Source: Bacteroidales bacterium UBA1173 (GTDB taxonomy: Bacteria > Bacteroidota > Bacteroidia > Bacteroidales > F082). From it: DNA of 64,000 bases. The position numbers and the translations under genes are program-made. The stretch is taken from the NCBI GenBank assembly GCA_002311655.1, contig DBYZ01000019.1, forward strand, positions 46,923-110,922, in the 5' to 3' direction. How positions within the stretch are numbered: position 1 is the stretch's first letter; every line of letters begins with the position of its first letter. Positions 42,430-49,206 of the stretch are shown piece by piece. Below the pieces are notes generated by a model that had not been told where the DNA came from, ran no database searches, and saw nothing but the letters and a program-made list of their open reading frames with translations.

Positions 42430-43959
42430 TTAGTACTTGAATGTACTTAAAAAACCTGGAATAAAATGATTCATTTCCAATTGTGTGTTGAAAATACTCT
42501 CAAGACGATTGCCTCGTTTGTTGGTTGAACTGTATGTTTGCTTGAGTAAAACCGCAATTTCTAGGTCGGAGAATCCCATGAAACTCAAAATGATAAACCT
42601 GAAATCTGCTTGTGTTAAGTCTGGATAAGCAACTGATAATGAATGCGTTAGATTTGGGAATGCTTCATTAAAAGTTGTCGTTAAGGTGATGATTCTATTC
42701 CTTGTAAGGGCAAGTCTCGGATAGTCGCCAACGGTTTTTGTAAGTATCTCTTTGCCTTCTAAAGATGCTTTTATATCTTTGTAAATCTTGGAGTTAACAA
42801 AGATGCTGCAACTTTCTTCAAAAGTTCTTTTCGGTGTCTCACTCTGATTTACAGCAGGTGTTTCTGACTCTACGACGTGGTTTCTCGCATATAACATGGA
42901 TGCGATTATACCTATTAATAATAGGATGATTATAATTACAAGAGCCCATACTAAACCTCTGTAACTATGAGATTTTGCTGATGTTTTAGGACTGTTGGCA
43001 ATAACGAAGTCATCGTATGATTTTTCGAGATCCATCTTAATCGGTGTTAGTCTTGCCTCTGCCGACTGTGCTTTTGCCTGATATTGTGCGTAAAACAGTT
43101 CTTTGTCGTGATTGTTTACCGAAAAGTAAGCACTTGCTAGCATTTCAGCCGCCTTTACCTTCATTTTTGTGTCGCCATCTTCAAAACATTTCAGTAAATA
43201 GGGGATAGCTGTGGCAAACTCATTGTTATAATAAAAATGACATGCTGTAAAATAATGATAGTCAATAAAATACAGCGATTTTGTTGATATTCTTCCATAT
43301 AGTGAATCGGCGGAATTTATATCGAAAATGTCATATAAAGCTATACCTTTTTTAATTTGTATGATGTTGTATTGTTCTTCGGTAAGGTTTTTCTTTTCTT
43401 CAGCTATCTCGTAGTTGAGCAACGCAATATCAGATATGTGATTCTGTTGGTAGAGATCTCCGGTCTTTAATAATATGTCGATAACTTCATGCTGCCGACT
43501 GGCCATTTCGAATTGTTTGAGCGCTTGATCATAAAAATATGATGCGGGTTTAATGCTGTTTACGTCAGCATAGACATCTCCGATATTTTCAAGAATCTGA
43601 CCTAGGTAATGCAAATCGTCATTGTCGTTGTCTTTTTTCAGCGACATCAGTTTTTTTTGAGCATAATAAGCTTCAATAAACGAGTTTGCTGAGGTTAAAT
43701 AATCATTGTTTTTGTGGTCTGCAATGCCTTTCTGGAAGTAAATTTGTGATTTTTTTTCAAGAAAAATAGGGTCGTTGGCGTAATTCTTACTGCAGCTGTC
43801 CGCAATTTTTGCCAGTTTTTCAAGATTTTGATCTGAGTTTTCATAATTGTTTTTAAACTCCATCAGCTCGGAAGGGATGGACTTATTGTTACATGCCACT
43901 AAACATAATGCGATGATTAACAATGAAATAAAAACAATATGTCGATAAAAAAACTTCAT
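42430..43959 (-). CDS. Membrane TPR lipoprotein with C-terminal helix-turn-helix
   Basis: 509 residues. The open frame runs 62 codons further upstream, but that part is antisense to tRNA-Ser and precedes the promoter, so the start is MKFFYRHIVFISLLIIALCL, followed by VAC, a possible lipobox. Residues about 30-330 carry TPR-like helix pairs (IYFQKGIADHKNNDYLTSAN, VKAAEMLASAYFSVNNH). A transmembrane helix (GLVWALVIIIILLLIGIIAS) near 355 leads to a cytoplasmic C terminus with a LuxR-like HTH: LTQADFRFIILSFMGFSDLE, IAVLLKQTYSSTNKRGNRL. This layout is a recognised Bacteroidales one-component sensor/regulator type. Target genes unknown. Confidence 0.8.
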   Translation of the reverse strand: MKFFYRHIVFISLLIIALCLVACNNKSIPSELMEFKNNYENSDQNLEKLAKIADSCSKNYANDPIFLEKKSQIYFQKGIADHKNNDYLTSANSFIEAYYAQKKLMSLKKDNDNDDLHYLGQILENIGDVYADVNSIKPASYFYDQALKQFEMASRQHEVIDILLKTGDLYQQNHISDIALLNYEIAEEKKNLTEEQYNIIQIKKGIALYDIFDINSADSLYGRISTKSLYFIDYHYFTACHFYYNNEFATAIPYLLKCFEDGDTKMKVKAAEMLASAYFSVNNHDKELFYAQYQAKAQSAEARLTPIKMDLEKSYDDFVIANSPKTSAKSHSYRGLVWALVIIIILLLIGIIASMLYARNHVVESETPAVNQSETPKRTFEESCSIFVNSKIYKDIKASLEGKEILTKTVGDYPRLALTRNRIITLTTTFNEAFPNLTHSLSVAYPDLTQADFRFIILSFMGFSDLEIAVLLKQTYSSTNKRGNRLESIFNTQLEMNHFIPGFLSTFKY

Positions 43960-43968
43960 AATCGGGAA

Positions 43969-43976
43969 CAAAGATA
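43969..43976 (-). promoter_or_regulatory. Promoter -7 box for the TPR-HTH regulator
   Basis: TATCTTTG on the minus strand, 9 nt before the ATG at 43959; supports that start over the longer frame. Confidence 0.55.
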
Positions 43977-44038
43977 AAGAAAATATCGGGAATAATAAAA
44001 AATTTTTGAAAAAAATGTTGTCGCATTGAAAACTTTTG

Positions 44039-44046
44039 TATTTTTG
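44039..44046 (+). promoter_or_regulatory. Promoter for the tRNA-Ser pair
   Basis: TATTTTTG at -7 and a TTG at 44018-44020 with 18-bp spacing. The mature tRNA starts only 4 nt after the box, so the primary transcript may begin at or very near the mature 5' end. Confidence 0.6.
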
Positions 44047-44050
44047 CAGC

Positions 44051-44135
44051 GGAGATATGGCAGAGCGGTCGATCGCGGCGGTCTTGAAAACCGTTATACA
44101 GAAATGTATCGGGGGTTCGAATCCCTCTGTCTCCG
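44051..44135 (+). tRNA. tRNA-Ser (anticodon TGA)
   Basis: 85 nt. Acceptor stem GGAGATA/TGTCTCC with one G-T pair, discriminator G, anticodon loop CTTGAAA giving TGA, a long variable arm typical of serine tRNA, and T arm GGGGTTCGAATCCC-like. CCA is not encoded. Confidence 0.97.
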
Positions 44136-44179
44136 CAGAGAGCAACTCAAATGGGTTGCTTTTCTTTTATAAAGGTTGG

Positions 44180-44265
44180 GGAGAGATGCCAGAGTGGTCG
44201 AATGGGGCGGTCTCGAAAACCGTTGAACGCTATGCGTTCCAAGGGTTCGAATCCCTTTCTCTCCG
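44180..44265 (+). tRNA. tRNA-Ser (anticodon CGA)
   Basis: 86 nt, 44 bp after the TGA isoacceptor and on the same transcript. Acceptor GGAGAGA/TCTCTCC, discriminator G, anticodon loop CTCGAAA giving CGA, long variable arm, T arm GGGTTCGAATCCC. CCA is not encoded. Confidence 0.97.
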
Positions 44266-44273
44266 CTGAATAT

Positions 44274-44310
44274 GACAAAATGACAGAAAAAATGTCATTT
44301 TGTCTTTTTT
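44274..44310 (+). terminator. Terminator of the tRNA-Ser transcript
   Basis: Perfect 12-bp stem GACAAAATGACA/TGTCATTTTGTC, 7-nt loop, then six T. It begins 8 bp after the second tRNA. Confidence 0.92.
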
Positions 44311-44425
44311 ATTTCCTTTGGTACATAATTTGAATATACTCCTGTCGAAAGCCGAAGCGAAAGCGGAGGCTGGAAAAAACAATATGAAGTTTGAAAAAAA
44401 TAAAAAAATGTTTAACAAAAATTAT

Positions 44426-44430
44426 GGAGG
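44426..44430 (+). promoter_or_regulatory. Strong Shine-Dalgarno site of hsp20
   Basis: GGAGG, 8 nt before the hsp20 ATG. Such a site is unusual in this window, where most starts have no recognisable Shine-Dalgarno sequence. It lies inside a 15-codon upstream frame (44408-44455) that overlaps the hsp20 start out of frame. Confidence 0.7.
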
Positions 44431-44438
44431 TATAAATT

Positions 44439-44861
44439 ATGTTACCAGTATTTAAAAACAGTTGGTTCCCAACAGTATTTGACGAATTCTTTGACAGTGA
44501 TTTAATGCCTCGTGCCAACACAACAGCACCGGCAGTGAATGTAAAAGAGGACGATAAGGCCTACACCATGGAGCTTGCAGCCCCAGGCATCAGAAAAGAG
44601 TTTTGCCGCGTGAACATCAATGAAGACGGCAACCTGAACATCGCCATCGAGAACAAGACAGAACATAAAGACGAAGACCACAAACATCATTATCTGCGCC
44701 GTGAGTTCTCGTACACAAACTACGAACAGAACTACACACTGCCTGATGATGTGGAAACTGATAAGATCTCAGCAAAGGTCGAACACGGCATCCTTACCGT
44801 GGTCCTGCCAAAGAAGACAAAACAAGAAATGAAGATTTCGAAGAACATCGACGTTCTTTAA
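44439..44861 (+). CDS. hsp20: Hsp20/alpha-crystallin small heat shock protein
   Basis: 140-residue cytoplasmic holdase chaperone. N-terminal arm with WFPTVFDEFF, alpha-crystallin domain from PAVNVKEDDKAYTMELAAPG to VEHGILTVVLPKK (the conserved G-I-L and L-P-K motif), and a C-terminal IDV tail (I-x-V) for oligomer contacts. The leader contains a predicted hairpin at 44350-44371 and an overlapping upstream frame, so translation control is plausible. Terminates in a hairpin nested in heptad repeats, convergent with the metal exporter gene. Confidence 0.95.
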   Translation: MLPVFKNSWFPTVFDEFFDSDLMPRANTTAPAVNVKEDDKAYTMELAAPGIRKEFCRVNINEDGNLNIAIENKTEHKDEDHKHHYLRREFSYTNYEQNYTLPDDVETDKISAKVEHGILTVVLPKKTKQEMKISKNIDVL

Positions 44862-44966
44862 AGTTTGAAGTTACTAGTTTGAAGTTTGAATTTAAGAGTT
44901 GAGAATTTTCTCAACTCTTTTTTTATAACTAGTAACTTCAAACTTCAAACTTCAAACTTCAAACTA
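44861..44966. repeat. Inverted TTTGAAG heptad arms around a terminator
   Basis: Arms AAGTTTGAAGTTACTAGTT (44861-44879) and its exact complement (44927-44945) give a 19-bp perfect stem, with more CTTCAAA units continuing to the stop codon of the convergent gene at 44964. Each gene thus ends in TTTGAAG units on its own strand. Confidence 0.92.
44894..44924. terminator. Terminator between hsp20 and the metal exporter
   Basis: Perfect 11-bp stem AAGAGTTGAGA/TCTCAACTCTT with a 4-nt loop and a T run on the plus strand; nested within the 19-bp heptad arms. Confidence 0.9.
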
Positions 44967-46151
44967 AAAACCAATCAATAATCCTGTGATTCCTACTGCT
45001 AATCCCAATACAATCTTAATGCCCTTTGAGAGGACAAATGCCTTGCGCGATTCGGCGAGCAACGGTAGCGCACCATGTCCGTCCTGGACTATCGAGCTGG
45101 CTAGCAAGATGCTCAACGGCAAGGTGCCATTGGCAAACAACAACACGAAAATCAAATTCGGACCCGACTGCGGGATGATTCCGATTAAAATCGCGACTAA
45201 TAAAACAATATATGGGTTTTTAGTCACAATGCCTTGAATATCAACGAAATGGTTGATGGCTGTCAAGGCTATCATGACACCTAAAGTCCAAAGGAAGACC
45301 TTGGGGAGATGCACCTTAATGACGTGCTCCCAGATATGTTCCTCAAGGAAATGCTCCTTGGCGACGATAACAATCACAAGGATAATAGCGAACATTGCAA
45401 TGAGGGTGTAACGTATCCAGTCGGCCTCTCCCTCATGGTCGTGATGATGCCCCTCGTGGTGATGCTCTTCACATTCGAAATGTTCATGGTCATGATAATC
45501 AACGATTTCGTGATGATGGTTGCCTTCAAACGATTCAATGACAGCTTCCTCACTTTGTCCGCCCATGAGTATGTTGAGTTGGTGCTCTCCGTTGATGACA
45601 CCGCTCAAAATCAGTCCTAAAACCATGACGCACATGGCGATAAGCAAGGCTCTCACGAAAGTGATGTTCTTGAAATTCTTTCTGACCGTATGCTCGTGGT
45701 GGTGATGATGGCATTCCGGCTCGTCATGAAGAGGAAACGACATTTCCGACAATCCGATGAATTTATTTTTCATCGTTAGCTGAAGGATGGCGCCTATAAC
45801 TATTGCCGCCACGAAGAGTATAACTGTGATTTTCAACGCATCGCCAGGGAAGAGCGAGAACATAAAAAATGCCTCGTCACCGGCAGTAGCTATAAGAGCT
45901 GCTATCAGGGCAGGGAAGTTCACGACACGATGAACATATAGCGACACTATGGTGTATGTGCCCAGACATCCAGGGATTACGCCCATTAAGGCACCTATTA
46001 TAATTTGCACCCATGGCGACGCCTGCAGCCTTTTTGACCATAAACCATCGGTTTTTACATTGATGTATTCAATGATAATCATCAGGCCGATAACGAATGC
46101 GGCAATGATAAGTGTCTGTTGCAGAATAAGATACAATGTATGTAATGTCAT
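44964..46151 (-). CDS. Putative 10-TM metal exporter (ArsP_2 / putative manganese transporter)
   Basis: 395 residues with about ten transmembrane helices in two similar halves (GALMGVIPGCLGTYTIVSLY and AILIGIIPQSGPNLIFVLLF). This matches the family named putative 10TM heavy-metal exporter or putative manganese transporter. Two histidine-rich cytoplasmic or periplasmic loops, ECHHHHHEH near residue 150 and FECEEHHHEGHHHDHEGE near 240, are likely metal-binding. The metal cannot be read from the sequence. No metal riboswitch fits in the 24-nt leader. Divergent from rimM. Confidence 0.82.
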   Translation of the reverse strand: MTLHTLYLILQQTLIIAAFVIGLMIIIEYINVKTDGLWSKRLQASPWVQIIIGALMGVIPGCLGTYTIVSLYVHRVVNFPALIAALIATAGDEAFFMFSLFPGDALKITVILFVAAIVIGAILQLTMKNKFIGLSEMSFPLHDEPECHHHHHEHTVRKNFKNITFVRALLIAMCVMVLGLILSGVINGEHQLNILMGGQSEEAVIESFEGNHHHEIVDYHDHEHFECEEHHHEGHHHDHEGEADWIRYTLIAMFAIILVIVIVAKEHFLEEHIWEHVIKVHLPKVFLWTLGVMIALTAINHFVDIQGIVTKNPYIVLLVAILIGIIPQSGPNLIFVLLFANGTLPLSILLASSIVQDGHGALPLLAESRKAFVLSKGIKIVLGLAVGITGLLIGF

Positions 46152-46174
46152 GATTTTTTAAATTTTACAGCATG

Positions 46175-46182
46175 CAAAGATA
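46175..46182 (-). promoter_or_regulatory. Promoter -7 box for the metal exporter
   Basis: TATCTTTG on the minus strand, 23 nt before the ATG. Confidence 0.55.
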
Positions 46183-46195
46183 ACTCAAAAATGCT

Positions 46196-46203
46196 TATCT
46201 TTG
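46196..46203 (+). promoter_or_regulatory. Promoter -7 box for rimM-trmN6
   Basis: TATCTTTG, 14 nt before the ATG at 46218 and only 13 bp from the divergent exporter box, so the two polymerases would compete for overlapping sites. Confidence 0.55.
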
Positions 46204-46217
46204 CAAAAAATAAAATT

Positions 46218-46745
46218 ATGACAAAAGACGATTGTTTTTTCTTTGGGAAAATCACAAAAACGCATGGTTTGAAAGGTGAGATAACCATAAAACTTGACGT
46301 TGCCAATCCTTCCGACTTTAGAGAGTTACGCTATCTGTTGATTGAGGAAAAAGGATCTCTTATCCCGTATTTTATTGATTATTATAGAATTACTGGTGAT
46401 AAAATGTTTGCGCAGCTTCAAGATGTCAAAAAACTTGAACAAGCATTGGTTTTTCTTGGAAAGGCGGTCTTTTTGCCTAAAGATATGATGCCTCAACTTG
46501 CCGATGATGAGTTCTATTATCAGGAAATAGTGGGTTTCAAGCTGATTGATACGAAAAAAGGTGAGATAGGGGAGATTTCTAATGTTTTGGAGTACCCGAC
46601 ACAGGCTGTCATTCAAGTTATGAAAGACGGAAAAGAGATTCTGATTCCAATTCACGATGATATTATCCAAAAAGTTAATAAAAAGGCTAAAACGTTGACA
46701 GTCAAGGCTCCGGAAGGCTTGATAGACATGTATCTCGAGATGTGA
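46218..46745 (+). CDS. rimM: Ribosome maturation factor RimM
   Basis: 175 residues from MTKDDCFFFGKITKTHGLKG, the family's usual opening; the longer frame begins before the promoter. RimM helps assemble the 3' domain of 16S rRNA in the 30S subunit. N-terminal RimM domain to about residue 85, then a PRC-barrel with EFYYQEIVGFKLIDTKKGEI and the ending GKEILIPIHDDIIQKVN. The stop overlaps a GTG and lies 2 bp before the ATG of the methyltransferase gene. Confidence 0.95.
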   Translation: MTKDDCFFFGKITKTHGLKGEITIKLDVANPSDFRELRYLLIEEKGSLIPYFIDYYRITGDKMFAQLQDVKKLEQALVFLGKAVFLPKDMMPQLADDEFYYQEIVGFKLIDTKKGEIGEISNVLEYPTQAVIQVMKDGKEILIPIHDDIIQKVNKKAKTLTVKAPEGLIDMYLEM

Positions 46746-46747
46746 TT

Positions 46748-47458
46748 ATGGATTGTCGTCCGTTTTTTTTCAAGAAATTCGCATTGTTTCATCATCGCTC
46801 GACAATGAAAATCGGGACTGATGCTATTTTGCTTGCAAGATGGGTGGAAGTTACCGCAAATGATGATGTTCTCGATATAGGAACTGGTTGCGGTCTGATT
46901 CCGTTGATGCTTGCACAAAAAGGCATTAAAAGTGCCGATGCGGTTGAGATTGACAAAGATTCTTGGGAAGAGGCGGCGCAAAATTTCAGTAATTCAGCGT
47001 GGAAATTGCGGCTTTCCGCCATAAATGCGGATGTTAAAGTATATGCTGCTCATTGTGAGAAAAAATACGATTTGATAGTGTCGAATCCTCCGTTTTACTT
47101 TGGTGACAATATTCCTGAGAAGGCGAAAAAAGGCTTGGCTAGACATACTAACACATTGGGTTACAATGATTTGCTGGCTTCTGTAAAGAAACTTCTCAAA
47201 CCTGACGGACGTTTCGCTTTGGTGCTTCCGGCTCTTGAATCGAAGACTTTTTTGAAAGAAGCTGAAAATCAAGGGTTTTTTCTTCAAAAAGAAATGAAAA
47301 TAGTGCCTATTGAAGGCAAGGAGCCTAATAGAATAAACATGCAACTTGTTGTAAATCAAGTGGATGTGATTGGAACTGAGACTTTTGTGTTGAGAAACAA
47401 AGACCATTCCTTTACAAATTATTATAAAGACTTTTTAAAAGAATATTATTTGGATTGA
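46748..47458 (+). CDS. trmN6: tRNA1(Val) A37 N6-methyltransferase
   Basis: About 236 residues; Rossmann-fold SAM methyltransferase of the TrmN6/YfiC group that modifies A37 of tRNA-Val. FALFHHRSTMKIGTDAILLA at the start, SAM loop VLDIGTGCGLIPLMLAQKG, and the catalytic NPPF motif in YDLIVSNPPFYFGDN. A GTG start two codons earlier, overlapping the rimM stop, is possible. Co-transcribed with rimM, a common pairing of ribosome/tRNA maturation genes. Confidence 0.92.
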   Translation: MDCRPFFFKKFALFHHRSTMKIGTDAILLARWVEVTANDDVLDIGTGCGLIPLMLAQKGIKSADAVEIDKDSWEEAAQNFSNSAWKLRLSAINADVKVYAAHCEKKYDLIVSNPPFYFGDNIPEKAKKGLARHTNTLGYNDLLASVKKLLKPDGRFALVLPALESKTFLKEAENQGFFLQKEMKIVPIEGKEPNRINMQLVVNQVDVIGTETFVLRNKDHSFTNYYKDFLKEYYLD

Positions 47459-47467
47459 AAAAAGTCG

Positions 47468-47475
47468 TAATTTTG
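47468..47475 (+). promoter_or_regulatory. Promoter -7 box for the small transporter gene
   Basis: TAATTTTG, 13 nt before the ATG at 47489. Confidence 0.55.
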
Positions 47476-47488
47476 CAAAAAATTTTTG

Positions 47489-47839
47489 ATGTTTAAACTG
47501 ATAATCATAGCAATAATACAATCGGGATTCCTTGCGGTGGCTCAGTATTACATGAAAGTCGGCATGGATAGGGTTGGTACATACAGCCTGTCGTGGTCGT
47601 TTTTCAAAAGTTTTCTGAACTGGCAGCTCGGTCTCGCGGCTTTGCTTTATATTATTGGCATGATTATCTATATGTTTATGCTTCGTAATTATAAATTGTC
47701 AGTGATTTATCCGTTGACGAGTATAAGTTACATATTCACGATGCTGTTGGCGATGTTCTTCCTCGGAGAGGCAATTCCGGTGGTGAGATGGGTCGGTGTC
47801 TTTTTCGTGATGCTCGGCGTCGGAATGATAGCAAGATAG
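47489..47839 (+). CDS. Small four-helix DMT/EamA-like membrane protein
   Basis: 116 residues with four transmembrane helices, the size of a small multidrug resistance or half-size EamA protein. IPVVRWVGVFFVMLGVGMIA near the end and YKLSVIYPLTSISYIFTMLL in helix 3 match the drug/metabolite transporter superfamily, where proteins of this length act as dimers. The conserved glutamate of SMR pumps in helix 1 is absent (IIQSGFLAVAQYYMKVG), so it is closer to lipid-carrier or EamA-type members than to EmrE. The ATG after the initial TTG is used. Followed by a lipoprotein gene 12 bp on. Confidence 0.75.
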   Translation: MFKLIIIAIIQSGFLAVAQYYMKVGMDRVGTYSLSWSFFKSFLNWQLGLAALLYIIGMIIYMFMLRNYKLSVIYPLTSISYIFTMLLAMFFLGEAIPVVRWVGVFFVMLGVGMIAR

Positions 47840-47851
47840 TTTGGTTAAAAT

Positions 47852-48187
47852 ATGAAGAAAGTATTGTTATTCAGTGCTTTTGCACTTTTGTTGTCGATGG
47901 TCTCATGCACAAATCCACTTGTTGGAACATGGGTGCAGCCACAGACTAATTTTACTCAGGAGCAGGGTTTTGTCTTGGAGAAAGACGGCACGGCTTCTGA
48001 CATCAACATTGATTTCGTGACCTTCAAGTCATGGGAAAAGAAAGGTGATATTCTTATCATTAAAGGCGAAAACACTGGCTCTGTGAAAGGTGCTTTCTCC
48101 GATACTTTGATTATTGAAAAAGTGACTGATAATGAACTGGTTCTTTCGCAATCAGGATATTCTGTGACATATAAGAAGAAAAATTAA
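47852..48187 (+). CDS. Small lipocalin-like lipoprotein
   Basis: 111 residues; lipoprotein signal MKKVLLFSAFALLLSMVSC. The mature part begins NPLVGTWVQPQTN and continues FVLEKDGTASDIN and KKGDILIIKGENTGSV, the pattern of the small lipocalin-like proteins frequent in Bacteroidales (GTW motif, then short strands). Ligand unknown. Between the transporter gene and arcC with short gaps. Confidence 0.72.
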   Translation: MKKVLLFSAFALLLSMVSCTNPLVGTWVQPQTNFTQEQGFVLEKDGTASDINIDFVTFKSWEKKGDILIIKGENTGSVKGAFSDTLIIEKVTDNELVLSQSGYSVTYKKKN

Positions 48188-48198
48188 AAACATATAAC

Positions 48199-49137
48199 AT
48201 GAGTAAATTAATCGTTGTTGCTCTCGGCGGTAACGCTTTGCTGAGAAGCAATCAAAAAGGAACTTACAAAGAACAGATTGAGAATGTAACAGAGACATGC
48301 GAGGCTTTGATGAGCTTCGTTAAGAAAGGTGACAATCTTATCATCGGACACGGAAACGGCCCACAAGTTGGAAACGTGATGCTTCAGCATGAGGCAGGAG
48401 CAAAGATGTTTGAAGTACAGCCAATGCCAATGGATTTCTGTGTTTCTGAGACACAGGGTTCCATCGGATATCTTATCGAGACAGGATTCCGCAAGGTGTT
48501 GTCAAAGAATGGATTCAAGAATAACATCGTCACTTTGGTGACACGTGTGTTGGTTGACGGTAACGACCCGATGTTCAAGAACCCGACCAAACCAGTCGGT
48601 CCATATTACGACAAGGAAGAAGCAGAGGAATATGCCGCCGCCACTGGTGCTATCTTCAAAGAAGATCCTAAAGGCAGAGGCTGGCGTAAAGTCGTGGCTT
48701 CACCAAAACCATTGGAAATCAATAATATTGAATTGGTTGAGCAGCTTGCGCGAGGTGGAAATATCGTTGTTACAGTAGGTGGCGGCGGTATCCCAGTAGT
48801 TGAAAAAGACGGCTATTATGTAGGCGTTGAGGCTGTTATTGACAAGGATTTGGCATCGTCACTAGCCGCTGTGCAGGTGAAAGCTGATGAGTTCTACATC
48901 CTTACCGACGTTCCGCAGGCTTATATCAACTTCCGCAAAGAAAATGAGAAAGCTCTTGGCAGAATAACTGTTGCTGAGGCTAAGAAATACCTTGAGGAAG
49001 GCCAGTTTACAGAAGGCTCGATGGCACCGAAGATGCGTGCGGCTATCAAATTCGTGGAAGAAACAGGTCACGAAGCAGTGATTACCGACGCTACAAGCCT
49101 CGGAAATCCTGATGCTGGAACTAGAATCATTAAATAG
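48199..49137 (+). CDS. arcC: Carbamate kinase
   Basis: 312-residue cytoplasmic kinase that makes ATP from carbamoyl phosphate and ADP, the last step of arginine deiminase fermentation. KLIVVALGGNALLRSNQKGT, IGHGNGPQVGNVMLQHEAG, VTVGGGGIPVVEKDGYYVGV and GSMAPKMRAAIKFVEETG are family signatures. Neither arcA nor arcB is adjacent, so carbamoyl phosphate may come from another source. The stop codon TAG runs straight into TTTGAAG units. Confidence 0.96.
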   Translation: MSKLIVVALGGNALLRSNQKGTYKEQIENVTETCEALMSFVKKGDNLIIGHGNGPQVGNVMLQHEAGAKMFEVQPMPMDFCVSETQGSIGYLIETGFRKVLSKNGFKNNIVTLVTRVLVDGNDPMFKNPTKPVGPYYDKEEAEEYAAATGAIFKEDPKGRGWRKVVASPKPLEINNIELVEQLARGGNIVVTVGGGGIPVVEKDGYYVGVEAVIDKDLASSLAAVQVKADEFYILTDVPQAYINFRKENEKALGRITVAEAKKYLEEGQFTEGSMAPKMRAAIKFVEETGHEAVITDATSLGNPDAGTRIIK

Positions 49138-49206
49138 TTTGAAGTTACAAGTTTGAAGTTTGAAGTTGCTGGAAAACTAATAACTTCAAACTTCAAACTT
49201 TAAATT
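49135..49206. repeat. Inverted TTTGAAG heptad arms between arcC and dnaB
   Basis: AGTTTGAAGTTTGAAGTT (49150-49167) and its exact complement (49182-49199) form an 18-bp perfect stem with a 14-nt loop. It fills the gap between two convergent genes and probably terminates both. Confidence 0.92.

Noticed and set aside
43960..44145. N-terminal extension of the TPR-HTH protein
   Set aside because: The extra 62 codons are antisense to tRNA-Ser and lie upstream of the promoter; the signal sequence starts at 43959.
47489..47839. EmrE-type SMR pump
   Set aside because: The essential glutamate in helix 1 is missing; kept as a general DMT/EamA-like protein.
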